A stretch of DNA of 14,291 bases from an uncultured Collinsella sp. (GCA_900548565.1 URKV01000039.1:1-14291), one strand, 5' to 3'. Counted from the stretch's first letter, positions 1 to 6,415 are shown. Notes: generated by a model not told the origin, from the sequence alone. Numbers and translations: made by a program.

Positions 1-49
1 ACGAGATGCTCAGGAGTCTCGTGGGCTCGGAGATGTGTATAAGAGACAG
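1..49 (+). other. Illumina Nextera P7/i7 adapter (assembly artefact)
   Basis: This is not biological sequence. Bases 1-7 (ACGAGAT) are the end of the P7 oligo. Bases 8-15 (GCTCAGGA) match the i7 index known as N704 in its adapter orientation. Bases 16-30 are the Nextera read-2 segment GTCTCGTGGGCTCGG, and bases 31-49 are the transposon mosaic end AGATGTGTATAAGAGACAG. Native sequence starts at about base 50. Any ORF running through here, for example one with residues MCIRDR, is an artefact. Confidence 0.98.
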
Positions 50-61
50 AGCTAAAGCCGC

Positions 62-89
62 AAAACAGTCCCTATTTCACCGCAACTTA
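62..89 (-). repeat. Truncated copy of a hairpin repeat also found at 8676-8742
   Basis: Read on the minus strand, this segment contains AGTTGCGGTGAAATAG followed by GGACTGTTT. The left arm of the repeat at 8676-8700 reads AGTTGCGGTGAGATAG followed by TTCCTGTTT, so 21 of 25 positions agree. Only one arm is present because the adapter junction cuts the sequence about 12 bases further on. It lies directly after the stop codon of the release-factor-like gene, the same kind of 3'-intergenic position as the full copy. Confidence 0.6.
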
Positions 90-98
90 TTGATAAGA

Positions 99-479
99 TC
101 ATTCCTCCCCGCCCAGCTTGCGGCGGTTGGCCTTTTTAATGGCGTTGAAGTGCTTGTCATTGAGCCTGCGCTGGCGAGAGCGCTGAGGCACCTTGGTCTT
201 TACGCGTCGGCGCGGTGGACGCCCGCGACGCTCAAGCTCTGCCCTCAGCTTACGCAGACAGCTTGCACGGTTCTGGAACTGACTGCGGCTCTCGCGCGCC
301 GTCACGACAATCCCCGTGGGCCCATGCTTCATGCGCACCGCTGAATCCGTCGTGTTCACGCCCTGTCCACCCGGACCCGTCGCGCGAAACACCTGTACCT
401 CGCAATCGCGCGCCAGCTCCTCGACCGACATCTCGGCATAGCGCGCATACTCACGCCATCCCATCATGTTCTCATCCAT
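99..479 (-). CDS. Peptide chain release factor-like protein (GGQ domain only)
   Basis: The predicted 126-residue protein carries the class-I release factor peptidyl-hydrolase domain (RF-1 domain, PF00472). The core is ATGPGGQGVNTTDSAVRMKH, with the catalytic GGQ at about residues 37-39. It is followed by the RSQFQN segment typical of RF1/RF2 and a strongly basic C-terminal tail. The stop-codon recognition domain of full RF1/RF2 (about 350 residues) is missing. The size and basic tail resemble stalled-ribosome rescue factors of the ArfB/YaeJ or PrfH type, which release nascent chains from ribosomes. I chose the ATG at 479 over the in-frame ATG at 497 because AGGGGAGG sits a few bases upstream of 479 and itself overlaps the codons after 497. 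The gene stands alone between the xpt terminator and a hairpin repeat. Its role in ribosome rescue is inferred; the domain is clear. Confidence 0.85.
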   Translation of the reverse strand: MDENMMGWREYARYAEMSVEELARDCEVQVFRATGPGGQGVNTTDSAVRMKHGPTGIVVTARESRSQFQNRASCLRKLRAELERRGRPPRRRVKTKVPQRSRQRRLNDKHFNAIKKANRRKLGGEE

Positions 480-500
480 ATCAAAACCTCCCCTCATACA

Positions 501-536
501 AAAAAATGTGACAAAGGGGCGGTCCCTTTGTCACAT
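501..536 (-). terminator. Intrinsic terminator of xpt
   Basis: A perfect 13-bp inverted repeat (506-518 with 524-536, arm ATGTGACAAAGGG) surrounds a 5-base loop. On the minus strand it is followed by a run of T (plus-strand A 501-506), the form of a Rho-independent terminator. It lies 28 bases after the xpt stop codon and just before the release-factor-like gene. The stem is AT-rich at its base and unusually perfect, so it could also belong to a dispersed intergenic repeat. Confidence 0.85.
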
Positions 537-563
537 CGCATACCAATCGCTTGTGTTGCGCGC

Positions 564-1142
564 TTAGGCGAAGGTGATCTCTCCGGTCTCGCAGTCCATA
601 TCGGCGATACGGGCCAGGCTCTCAACACGGAAGCCGCGCTCGCGGAGCTTATCGCCACCGCCCTGGAAGCCCTTCTCCACTGCAATGCCAATACCAGACA
701 CCTCGGCACCCGCAGCCTCGCAGATCTTGATAAGACCCTCGAGCGCGCAGCCGTTGGCCAGGAAGTCGTCGATAATCAGGACCTTGTCGCCCTCGGACAG
801 GAAGCGCTTGCCAACGATGACCGGGTACTCCTTCTGCTTAGTAAAGGAGTAGATGGTCGTGGCATACTGCTCGCCGTCGAGGTTGATAGACTGCGCCTTC
901 TTGGCAAAGACCACCGGCACGCCACCAAAATGCTGAGCCGCGATGCAAGCCATGCCAATGCCCGAAGCCTCGATCGTCAGGATCTTGTTGATCTCGACAC
1001 CCTCGAACAGACGGGCCCACTCGGCACCCATGTGGTCGAACAGCTCAACGTCGCACTGGTGGTTGAGGAAGGCGTCAACCTTAAGGACGTTACCGGCCTT
1101 TACGATGCCGTCATGGCGAATACGATCCTCAAGCTCCTGCAT
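564..1142 (-). CDS. xpt: Xanthine phosphoribosyltransferase
   Basis: This cytosolic purine-salvage enzyme converts xanthine and PRPP to XMP and pyrophosphate. The 192-residue product matches the family length (the Bacillus protein is about 194) and aligns by eye over its whole length: VLKVDAFLNHQ near residues 19-29, TIEASGIG near 56-63, VPVVFAKK near 75-82, YSFTKQ near 98-103 and RVESLARI near 172-179. The PRPP-binding motif VLIIDDFLANG is at 121-131. The start ATG is preceded by AGAAGGGG with a 7-base spacer. No purine riboswitch core is visible in the 158 bases between this gene and the MFS gene upstream, although such switches control xpt in Firmicutes. A strong terminator follows, so the gene is probably monocistronic or read from its own promoter. 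Confidence 0.96.
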   Translation of the reverse strand: MQELEDRIRHDGIVKAGNVLKVDAFLNHQCDVELFDHMGAEWARLFEGVEINKILTIEASGIGMACIAAQHFGGVPVVFAKKAQSINLDGEQYATTIYSFTKQKEYPVIVGKRFLSEGDKVLIIDDFLANGCALEGLIKICEAAGAEVSGIGIAVEKGFQGGGDKLRERGFRVESLARIADMDCETGEITFA

Positions 1143-1300
1143 GGCGCAACCCCTTCTCGCGGCAACGATACCGCGCGATTAATAAACGTTGTTCGATAGT
1201 CTACCACGGACCGACCCCCGCCCGTCCCACAAGCCGCATCGCACCATAAAGCCGCAAGACCAGTAGATGAGCCGATTCGTGGCAAGCCTGCTTCCACAAG

Positions 1301-2605
1301 CTAATGGCGGACGCGTATCCTCACCAAACGCACCATGGCAAGCGCAAAGCCCACAGCGGCCACAGCCATCAACACGTAGAACACCGAGCGAAAACCAAAC
1401 AGGAACACATCCGGACGACCTGCAACAATACTGGTCACGGCCTCGCCCATCGCCACGCTCATCTGCCCATACAAGATATGCGACGCCGCCGTAATGCCCA
1501 CTGCCATGCCGGCGTAGCGCGCCAAACTGCCCAAGCTGCCCGCAAAGCCGAGCGCCTCGCGCGGAGCCGAGCCCATGTACAGCGAGTTATTGGGGCTTTG
1601 GAAAATCGACGTACCGCACGACATAAATGCGACGCAGCACACGATCACAGGGATAGAAGAGTGCTCGTCGAGCGTGCTTACCGCAAAGAGACCGCACACG
1701 TACACGCCCAGGCCAACCGCCGTAGGACCCTCGCAGCCAACACGGTCCGAAACCGTTCCCGAAAGCGGGCCGATAAAGGCATTCACCATCGGCAGCGCCA
1801 AAAACAGCAATCCGGAAATGTCGGAACCAAAGCCGTGGGCGTCCTGAAAATAGAACGGCAGGATAAACTCGGATGCGCCAATACCAACGAACACGATGAG
1901 CATGCAGGCAAGGTTGATGGTAAAGGCCGAATTTGCAAAGCAGCGACGAGCGGCCTCGGCAAGGGACATGGGACGGTCGCCGGCCTCCGGCTTAACATGC
2001 GGCAACGTGTAGAGCCCCACGATAAACGAGATGACGCCAATGGGCAGGTTGATGAGGAAGATGCTCTCCCAGGGAAAGCTTGCCACCAGCATGCCACCGA
2101 GCACGGGGCCACACATCATGCCGAGGGCCACGAAGGTCGCGAGAATACCCATGGCACGGCCTCGTTCGCGCGCCGGAAACGACTCGGTGATGATACCCAT
2201 GTTGTTAGCCATGGCCGCCGCGCAACCTATGCCCTGAACAATGCGTGCCAGGATAAGAACCTCGAGCGAGGACGAAAGGCCGCACAGCAGCGAACCGACC
2301 GAAAAGACGAAGACGCCCAGCTGGAACACATTCACCTTGCCGCGCACGTCGCCCAGACGGCCAAACGGCAACATAGCCACGCATGTCGCAAGCAGGTACA
2401 CCGAGCTCACCAGCTGAATGCGATCGAGGCCCACGCCCAGCTCCTTTTGCATCACGGGCAGCGCCACGGTCACGACGGTCGAATCCAGACACACCATAAA
2501 CGTCATGATGAGCACGGTAAACAGAATCGCCCATTTGTTCTTGCCATGGGTGTCGCCCTCTAGAGCAATGTGCTCGCGGCGCAGCTGCTCTGCAGTTTTC
2601 TCCAT
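1301..2605 (-). CDS. MFS drug exporter, DHA2 (EmrB/QacA-like)
   Basis: This is a multi-pass inner-membrane proton antiporter of 434 residues, probably an exporter of drugs or other small toxic compounds; the substrate cannot be told from sequence. After a charged cytoplasmic N-terminus, the first membrane segment carries LDSTVVTVALP (about 40-50), the DHA2 motif. Motif A, GRLGDVRGK, is at about 82-90 and motif C, GPVLGG, at about 166-171. The segment ESIFLINLPIG at about 180-190 is also DHA2-typical. About 12-14 membrane segments can be seen. A start at 2605 is chosen because AAAGGA is 5 bases upstream of it; ATG 2611 is too close to this site, and ATG 2725 lacks one and lies upstream of a terminator hairpin. 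The attenuator-like leader at 2632-2680 suggests regulated read-through. The gene follows metY in the same direction. Confidence 0.9.
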   Translation of the reverse strand: MEKTAEQLRREHIALEGDTHGKNKWAILFTVLIMTFMVCLDSTVVTVALPVMQKELGVGLDRIQLVSSVYLLATCVAMLPFGRLGDVRGKVNVFQLGVFVFSVGSLLCGLSSSLEVLILARIVQGIGCAAAMANNMGIITESFPARERGRAMGILATFVALGMMCGPVLGGMLVASFPWESIFLINLPIGVISFIVGLYTLPHVKPEAGDRPMSLAEAARRCFANSAFTINLACMLIVFVGIGASEFILPFYFQDAHGFGSDISGLLFLALPMVNAFIGPLSGTVSDRVGCEGPTAVGLGVYVCGLFAVSTLDEHSSIPVIVCCVAFMSCGTSIFQSPNNSLYMGSAPREALGFAGSLGSLARYAGMAVGITAASHILYGQMSVAMGEAVTSIVAGRPDVFLFGFRSVFYVLMAVAAVGFALAMVRLVRIRVRH

Positions 2606-2631
2606 ATCCATCCTTTCGAGTGGCCTAACGC

Positions 2632-2680
2632 AAAAAAACGGGGCCCCGATCGCCTGCAAACAGCCGCGATTGGGGTCCCG
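2632..2680 (-). terminator. Terminator/attenuator hairpin ahead of the MFS gene
   Basis: A 15-bp stem (2639-2653 with 2666-2680, two G-T wobbles) has a 12-base loop. On the minus strand it is followed directly by seven T (plus-strand A 2632-2638). It ends metY transcription but sits only 27 bases before the MFS start codon and 69 bases after the metY stop. Bases 2718-2729 (GCAGGCATCGGC on plus) can pair with 2646-2657 across the loop and one terminator arm, with a single bulge, so an antiterminator form is possible. The terminator is well supported; its regulatory use is inferred. Confidence 0.8.
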
Positions 2681-2748
2681 CCTACGGAATCGGAACGAAA
2701 GGTCACCGAAGCTTTCTGCAGGCATCGGCGCCTTATGCGAACGCTAGC

Positions 2749-4032
2749 CTAGCACTGCTCAAGCGCCTGCTCAAGGTCGGCAATCAGATCAGCCGTGTCC
2801 TCGAGGCCGCACGACAGGCGCACCATGTCGGCGGAGATGCCACAGGCAATGAGCTCCTCATCGTTCATCTGGCGGTGCGTGGCATTAGCGGGATGCAGGC
2901 AGCAAGTGCGGGCGTCGGCCACATGCGTGGCGATCTGGGCGAGCTTAAGGCTCTTCATAAAGGTCTCGGCAGCCGCGCGACCACCGTTAAAGCCAAAGCT
3001 CACGACGCCGCAGGTACCGTTGGGCATGTACTTCTGAGCGATGTCATAGTACTTGTCGCCCTCCAGGCCCGGATAGCTCACGAAGCGCACCTTGGGATGG
3101 CTCTGCAGGAACTTGGCAACGGCCAGGCCGTTCTCGCAATGACGCGGCATGCGCACATGCAGGCTCTCGAGCGAGCTGTTCAAGAAGAACGCCGCCTGCG
3201 GGTTCTGCATGGGGCCAAGGTCGCGCATGAGCTGAGCGGTTGCCTTGGTAATGAAGGCGCCCTCGCGACCGAACTTCTCGGCATAGGTCACGCCGTGATA
3301 GCTCTCGTCGGGCGTGGTAAGACCCGGGAACTTGTCCGCATGGGCCATCCAGTCAAACTGGCCGTGGTCGACGATCACGCCGCCCAGGTAGGCGGCATGT
3401 CCATCCATGTACTTGGTGGTGGAGTGCGTAACGATGTCGGCGCCCCACTCAAAGGGACGGCACATCACGGGAGTCGGGAAGGTGTTGTCGACCATCAGCG
3501 GCACGCCGTGGTCATGTGCGGCCTTGGCAAAGCGCTCAATATCGAGCACGGCAAGGGCGGGGTTTGCGATCGTCTCGCCAAAGACGAGCTTTGTGTTGGG
3601 CTGAAAGGCAGCCTCCAGCTCCTCATCGGTGCAGTCGGGGGCGACGAACGTGCAGGTCACGCCCATGCGGCCCATGGTGTGGGCGAGCAGGTTATACGTA
3701 CCGCCGTAAATGGCAGAGCTTGCGACCACATGATCGCCGGCACCGGCCACGTTAAAGATCGCGAGGAAATTCGCAGCCATGCCCGAGCTCGTGAGCATCG
3801 CGGCAGTGCCTCCCTCCATCTCGCAGATCTTGGCGGCAACCAGATCGCACGTGGGGTTCTGCAAACGGCTGTAGAAGTAGCCCGACTCCTCTAGGTCAAA
3901 CAGCTTGCCCATGTGCTCGGACGTGTCGTACTTCCACGTGGTGGACTGGTAGATGGGCACCTGGCGCGGCTCGGCATCTCCCGGGTGATAGCCGCCCTGA
4001 ACACATGTAGTTCCGATGGTCTGCTCGCTCAT
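2749..4032 (-). CDS. metY: O-acetylhomoserine sulfhydrylase (Cys/Met metabolism PLP enzyme)
   Basis: This cytosolic PLP enzyme makes homocysteine from O-acetyl-L-homoserine and sulfide, the direct sulfhydrylation route to methionine. The 427-residue length fits MetY (about 425-435) better than cystathionine gamma-synthase (about 380-400). Visible signatures are YSRLQNPT near 54-61, the cofactor-contact segment SSGMAANF near 82-89, VDNTFPTP near 181-188 and the Schiff-base lysine in THSTTKYMDGH, about K207. The C-terminal part has VRLSCGLED near 404-412. The start ATG has AAGGGAG six bases upstream. No SAM riboswitch or T-box is evident in the roughly 230 bases to the divergent gene. MetY and related cystathionine lyases are close paralogues, so methionine gamma-lyase activity is the main alternative. 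Confidence 0.92.
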   Translation of the reverse strand: MSEQTIGTTCVQGGYHPGDAEPRQVPIYQSTTWKYDTSEHMGKLFDLEESGYFYSRLQNPTCDLVAAKICEMEGGTAAMLTSSGMAANFLAIFNVAGAGDHVVASSAIYGGTYNLLAHTMGRMGVTCTFVAPDCTDEELEAAFQPNTKLVFGETIANPALAVLDIERFAKAAHDHGVPLMVDNTFPTPVMCRPFEWGADIVTHSTTKYMDGHAAYLGGVIVDHGQFDWMAHADKFPGLTTPDESYHGVTYAEKFGREGAFITKATAQLMRDLGPMQNPQAAFFLNSSLESLHVRMPRHCENGLAVAKFLQSHPKVRFVSYPGLEGDKYYDIAQKYMPNGTCGVVSFGFNGGRAAAETFMKSLKLAQIATHVADARTCCLHPANATHRQMNDEELIACGISADMVRLSCGLEDTADLIADLEQALEQC

Positions 4033-4218
4033 ATCTAGCTCCCTTGCCTGGGTTTTAGTTTTATTCGGTTCACGATACCGCTACCCTGCACCCCTCTCAA
4101 CCCATCGCCAAGATAGGTTAATGGACAAATTGATCAGGGGAATATATCTCAAGCCTTGGGCATTTGCTCGATAGATAAAAACGAGGCATACATGAAGCTC
4201 TCGATGATTACATGCCCC

Positions 4219-4257
4219 GTCACGGGTACCATAGGCGGGTACACCGTGACCAAGGAG
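4219..4257 (+). promoter_or_regulatory. 5' UTR hairpin abutting the SD of the C_GCAxxG gene
   Basis: GTCACGG (4219-4225) pairs with CCGTGAC (4244-4250), and GTACC (4226-4230) pairs with GGTAC (4238-4242) across one bulged A. This gives 12 bp and a 7-base loop. The ribosome binding site AAGGAG (4252-4257) starts one base after the stem. The placement suggests translational control, but no known riboswitch class is recognised. Confidence 0.45.
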
Positions 4258-4263
4258 ACAACG

Positions 4264-4710
4264 ATGAAGCAGATCGATACCACCCAGCTCGACACCGCCG
4301 CCTGCCAGGCTCAGGCTGCCGAATACCACGCCCGCGGCTTTAACTGCGCACAGGCCGTTGCCTGCACGCTCGCGCCTGCCGTCGGGCTCGACCCCCAGAC
4401 CGCCTTTACCCTCACCGAGGGCTTTGGCGCCGGCATGGGTGGCATGACCGAGACCTGCGGCGCCATCTCGGGCGCTGTTGCCATCATGGGCTTTGTAATG
4501 AGCGACGGCATGGAGAACCCCAAGACCAAAGGCCAGACCTACAAGCTGTCGCGCGAGATTGCCAAGCGATTTGGCGAGAAGAACACGACGACCGTCTGCG
4601 GCACGCTCAAGGGCATCGGATCGGATAAAGGTCCGCTCCGCAGCTGCCCCGGCTGCATCGACGATGCCGTCGAGATCGCCTGCGATGTGCTAAAGCAGCT
4701 CGCCGAGTAA
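4264..4710 (+). CDS. C_GCAxxG_C_C family putative redox protein
   Basis: This small, cysteine-rich cytosolic protein of 148 residues belongs to the C_GCAxxG_C_C family (PF09719-like), thought to be redox-active or metal-binding; no reaction is established. Cysteines lie at about 14, 28, 34, 65, 112, 128, 131 and 140. The core motifs are GFNCAQAVAC (25-34), TETCGAISGAVAIMG (62-76), VCGTLKG (111-117) and SCPGCIDDAVEIAC (127-140). The start at 4264 is chosen because AAGGAG is 6 bases upstream. An alternative ATG at 4192, with GAGG five bases upstream, would add 24 residues to the N-terminus and translate through the leader hairpin; it cannot be excluded. The gene is divergent from metY, which hints at a sulfur or redox context, and ends at a shared terminator with yigZ. 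Confidence 0.82.
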   Translation: MKQIDTTQLDTAACQAQAAEYHARGFNCAQAVACTLAPAVGLDPQTAFTLTEGFGAGMGGMTETCGAISGAVAIMGFVMSDGMENPKTKGQTYKLSREIAKRFGEKNTTTVCGTLKGIGSDKGPLRSCPGCIDDAVEIACDVLKQLAE

Positions 4711-4727
4711 ACGGCAGCAACATAAAA

Positions 4728-4774
4728 CGACGGCCGGCACGTTTGGGATCCATCCAAAAGAACGCCGGCCGTCG
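4728..4774. terminator. Bidirectional terminator between converging genes
   Basis: CGACGGCCGGC (4728-4738) pairs perfectly with GCCGGCCGTCG (4764-4774), and the loop holds a further TTTGG/CCAAA pairing. On the minus strand the stem is followed by TTTTAT (plus-strand ATAAAA, 4722-4727), so it most clearly ends the YigZ gene, whose stop codon is three bases away. It could also slow transcription of the plus-strand gene, but no T run follows on that side. Confidence 0.8.
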
Positions 4775-4777
4775 CCG

Positions 4778-5413
4778 TTAGAACTCGGCAAATTCGGGAG
4801 CGCCGACCTCGATCTCTTCGCGCCCCGCCATAAGCTCGCGCATCTTGGCGCAAAATTGCTCCTGCTCCCCCGCTTTGAATACCAGGTGAAGTGTCACGGC
4901 ATCCGCGTAATCGGTATCCGAAACCTTGGCACCCGAATCCTGCGCCAAACGAAGCACCTGCTCATACTGCGGATAGGCCACATGCACGTCAACAGGCACG
5001 ACACTCGTCATCTCGACAATCTGCCCGGCCTCCCGAGCAGCTGCCACCGCCGCCTGCGTCGCCGCAGTATAGGCGCGCACCAAGCCACCAGGTCCCAACA
5101 GCGTGCCACCAAAATAGCGCGTCACCACGCAGCAAACATTTTTGAGCTCTGCGCCGCGCAACACCTCGAGCGTCGGCATACCGCTCGTGCGGCTCGGCTC
5201 ACCATCATCGCTCTGGCGCTCGCGTCCATCGACTAAAATCCACGCGGGAACATTGTGCCGAGCGTCGTAATGACGCTTACGAACCATCTCGATAAAGGCA
5301 TTCGCCTCATCCTCGGACTCAATATGGACCAGCTGGGCAATAAACCGGCTCTTGCGGTCAACGAACTCGCCCGTAGCCTCAATATTCGATTGCAGAGTAA
5401 AATAGCTGTCCAA
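4778..5413 (-). CDS. yigZ: YigZ/IMPACT family protein
   Basis: This 211-residue cytosolic protein has the two-domain YigZ form: an N-terminal IMPACT (UPF0029) domain and a C-terminal ferredoxin-like DUF1949 domain. Visible family motifs are KSRFIAQ (21-27), HYDARHNVPAW (48-58), SDDGEPSRTSGMP (68-80) and TRYFGGTLLGPGGLVRAY (98-115). Eukaryotic IMPACT regulates the Gcn2 kinase; the bacterial role is poorly defined, perhaps nucleic-acid or translation related. The start is uncertain because only TTG codons are present. Of two adjacent TTGs (5416 and 5413), the second has GAGGGG at a 5-base spacing, the first only 2 bases, so 5413 is preferred. It converges on the C_GCAxxG gene and lies downstream of rnpB on the same strand, separated by a 312-base gap. 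Confidence 0.93.
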   Translation of the reverse strand: MDSYFTLQSNIEATGEFVDRKSRFIAQLVHIESEDEANAFIEMVRKRHYDARHNVPAWILVDGRERQSDDGEPSRTSGMPTLEVLRGAELKNVCCVVTRYFGGTLLGPGGLVRAYTAATQAAVAAAREAGQIVEMTSVVPVDVHVAYPQYEQVLRLAQDSGAKVSDTDYADAVTLHLVFKAGEQEQFCAKMRELMAGREEIEVGAPEFAEF

Positions 5414-5416
5414 CAA

Positions 5417-5728
5417 AGCCCCTCAACAAAATAAAGCGCAGCAACAAACAGCCTCAATAATACGGCAAAGACAGCACCGTTGACCTCGCCAACAAGAACG
5501 GAAACGCCAATGATACCGTCACCAACAGCGAGAACCCGTCAGCGCGAGCAAGGTGCCTTGAAAGTCGAGATTGCAACAAAAATGAGGCTGTCGATGATCA
5601 GGCAAAGACAGCGAGACGGCGTCAGCTGAGTTGATTTGGCCCGAAAGAGGAGGGAGCACGCCTTATGGCGGCGACCGACGAATGAGCGCCAAATCGGCCA
5701 ACTGACGCCGTCGCAGCGTCAACAAAGT
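5417..5728. other. 312-base intergenic stretch downstream of rnpB
   Basis: No convincing gene is seen between the YigZ start and the RNase P RNA 3' end. The stretch holds the long inverted repeat annotated at 5615-5712, a 12-base direct repeat GGCAAAGACAGC (5464-5475 and 5601-5612), and a weak inverted pair ACAGCCTCA (5448-5456) with TGAGGCTGT (5583-5591). Processing of the rnpB 3' end and a promoter for yigZ should lie here, but no strong promoter stands out. Confidence 0.6.
5615..5712. repeat. Long imperfect inverted repeat beside rnpB
   Basis: GACGGCGTCAG (5615-5625) pairs perfectly with CTGACGCCGTC (5702-5712). Inside it, GATTTGGC (5633-5640) pairs with GCCAAATC (5688-5695) after an asymmetric internal loop, and a small CGCC/GGCG hairpin may form at the tip. 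The result is a 98-base stem-loop, 16 bases past the RNase P RNA 3' end. No T run follows on either strand, so it is not a standard terminator. It may be a dispersed element or a structured RNA. Confidence 0.6.
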
Positions 5729-6090
5729 GCCGAGTGGGCTTGTAAGCCGGGTTCTGTCGTGAACGGTCATTTATCTTGTCTGCACGTTACCGTGCAGCTC
5801 CACGCACGCTACCCGAACGCGGACCGGGCCGGCCCATAGCGTTCCTATTCGCGCTTGCTCCGGATGGGGCTTGCCAAGCCGCCGTGTTGCCACGACGCTG
5901 GTGGTCTCTTACACCACCGTTTCAGCTTTTCCCTTTACGCCTTGCGGCGCAGGTGGGAGTCTTCTTTTCTGCGGCGCTTTCCGTCGGATCACTCCGCCCG
6001 GCCGTTAGCCGGCATCCCGCCCTCTGGAGCCCGGACTTTCCTCACGCGTACTGCAAACAGCACATCGCGCGACCGTCTGGCCCACTCAGC
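5729..6090 (-). ncRNA. rnpB: RNase P RNA (class A)
   Basis: This is the catalytic RNA of RNase P, which trims the 5' leader of pre-tRNAs together with RnpA. On the minus strand the 5' portion contains GAGGAAAGTCCGGGCTCCA (plus 6025-6043), the conserved P4 5' strand region. The 3' portion contains ACAGAACCCGGCTTACAAG (plus 5739-5757), the matching P4 3' strand and the CCA-pairing region. The ends form helix P1: GCTGAGTGGGC at the 5' end pairs with GCCCACTCGGC at the 3' end, which sets the limits used here. GGTGGTGTAAGAGACCACC (around plus 5900-5918) is the P11/P12 region. Length is about 362 nt, within the usual 350-400. All ORFs drawn through this stretch are spurious. Confidence 0.97.
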
Positions 6091-6098
6091 AGTGCAAG

Positions 6099-6107
6099 AG
6101 TGTAGCA
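6099..6107 (-). promoter_or_regulatory. Extended -10 promoter of rnpB
   Basis: On the minus strand TGCTACACT (plus 6099-6107) is an extended -10 element (TGn plus TACACT), with TTGCCT 15 bases upstream as a possible -35. The predicted start, about seven bases downstream near 6092, coincides with the 5' side of helix P1. Confidence 0.6.
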
Positions 6108-6175
6108 CACCGTTGCCGCAGGCAATGGCACAACACAAGCGTTCGACACGATAAACCAAGAACCACACCATGCAG

Positions 6176-6291
6176 TACAATAGGGTTGTCGATGGGCAAT
6201 GTCGTCAGTCGAGACGCGACCGCGCTCCGCACTCCTCCGTCTACTCGGTGCGTTCCCGCCTCCTCCCCGAGGCGGGATGTCGGCATTTTTT
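6176..6291 (+). other. Possible short plus-strand transcription unit
   Basis: The region between rnpB and the rpsA terminator holds no recognisable protein gene. TACAAT (6176-6181) resembles a -10 box but has no good -35. About 75 bases later an 8-bp hairpin, CCCGCCTC (6255-6262) with GAGGCGGG (6269-6276), is followed after nine bases by six T (6286-6291). A GGTTGTC/GACAACC pair (6184-6190, 6300-6306) frames the stretch. This could be a small RNA but is speculative; the T run is further from the stem than in standard terminators. Confidence 0.25.
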
Positions 6292-6357
6292 CATGCACTG
6301 ACAACCAAATAGCTTGTGGATAGCATGGGCAGCATCATGCATCTCGGCACCAAATGC

Positions 6358-6391
6358 AAAAAGGGACCCGTCCATTGCGGACGGACCCCTT
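6358..6391 (-). terminator. Intrinsic terminator of rpsA
   Basis: A 13-base arm at 6361-6373 pairs with 6379-6391, with a two-base internal mismatch and a 5-base loop. On the minus strand the stem runs into TTTTT (plus-strand A 6358-6362). It lies 24 bases after the rpsA stop codon. Confidence 0.85.
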
Positions 6392-6415
6392 AAAACAAGT
6401 GATCGTCAAACCGAT

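Noticed and set aside
6..344. Plus-strand ORF beginning in the first bases
   Set aside because: Its first codons are Nextera adapter, and the rest is antisense to the release-factor-like gene.
1143..1300. Purine riboswitch ahead of xpt
   Set aside because: None of the conserved purine-switch core segments could be found in the leader.
1304..2563. Long plus-strand ORF (419 codons)
   Set aside because: It is antisense to the MFS gene; composition is rich in His, Arg and Ala with no domain, as expected of a shadow frame in GC-rich DNA.
4033..4263. SAM riboswitch or T-box ahead of metY
   Set aside because: No SAM-switch core or T-box TGGNACCGCG-like sequence was seen on the minus strand.
5729..6090. 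Protein ORFs on both strands across the rnpB region
   Set aside because: The stretch is RNase P RNA by its conserved motifs and helix P1; the frames are by-products.
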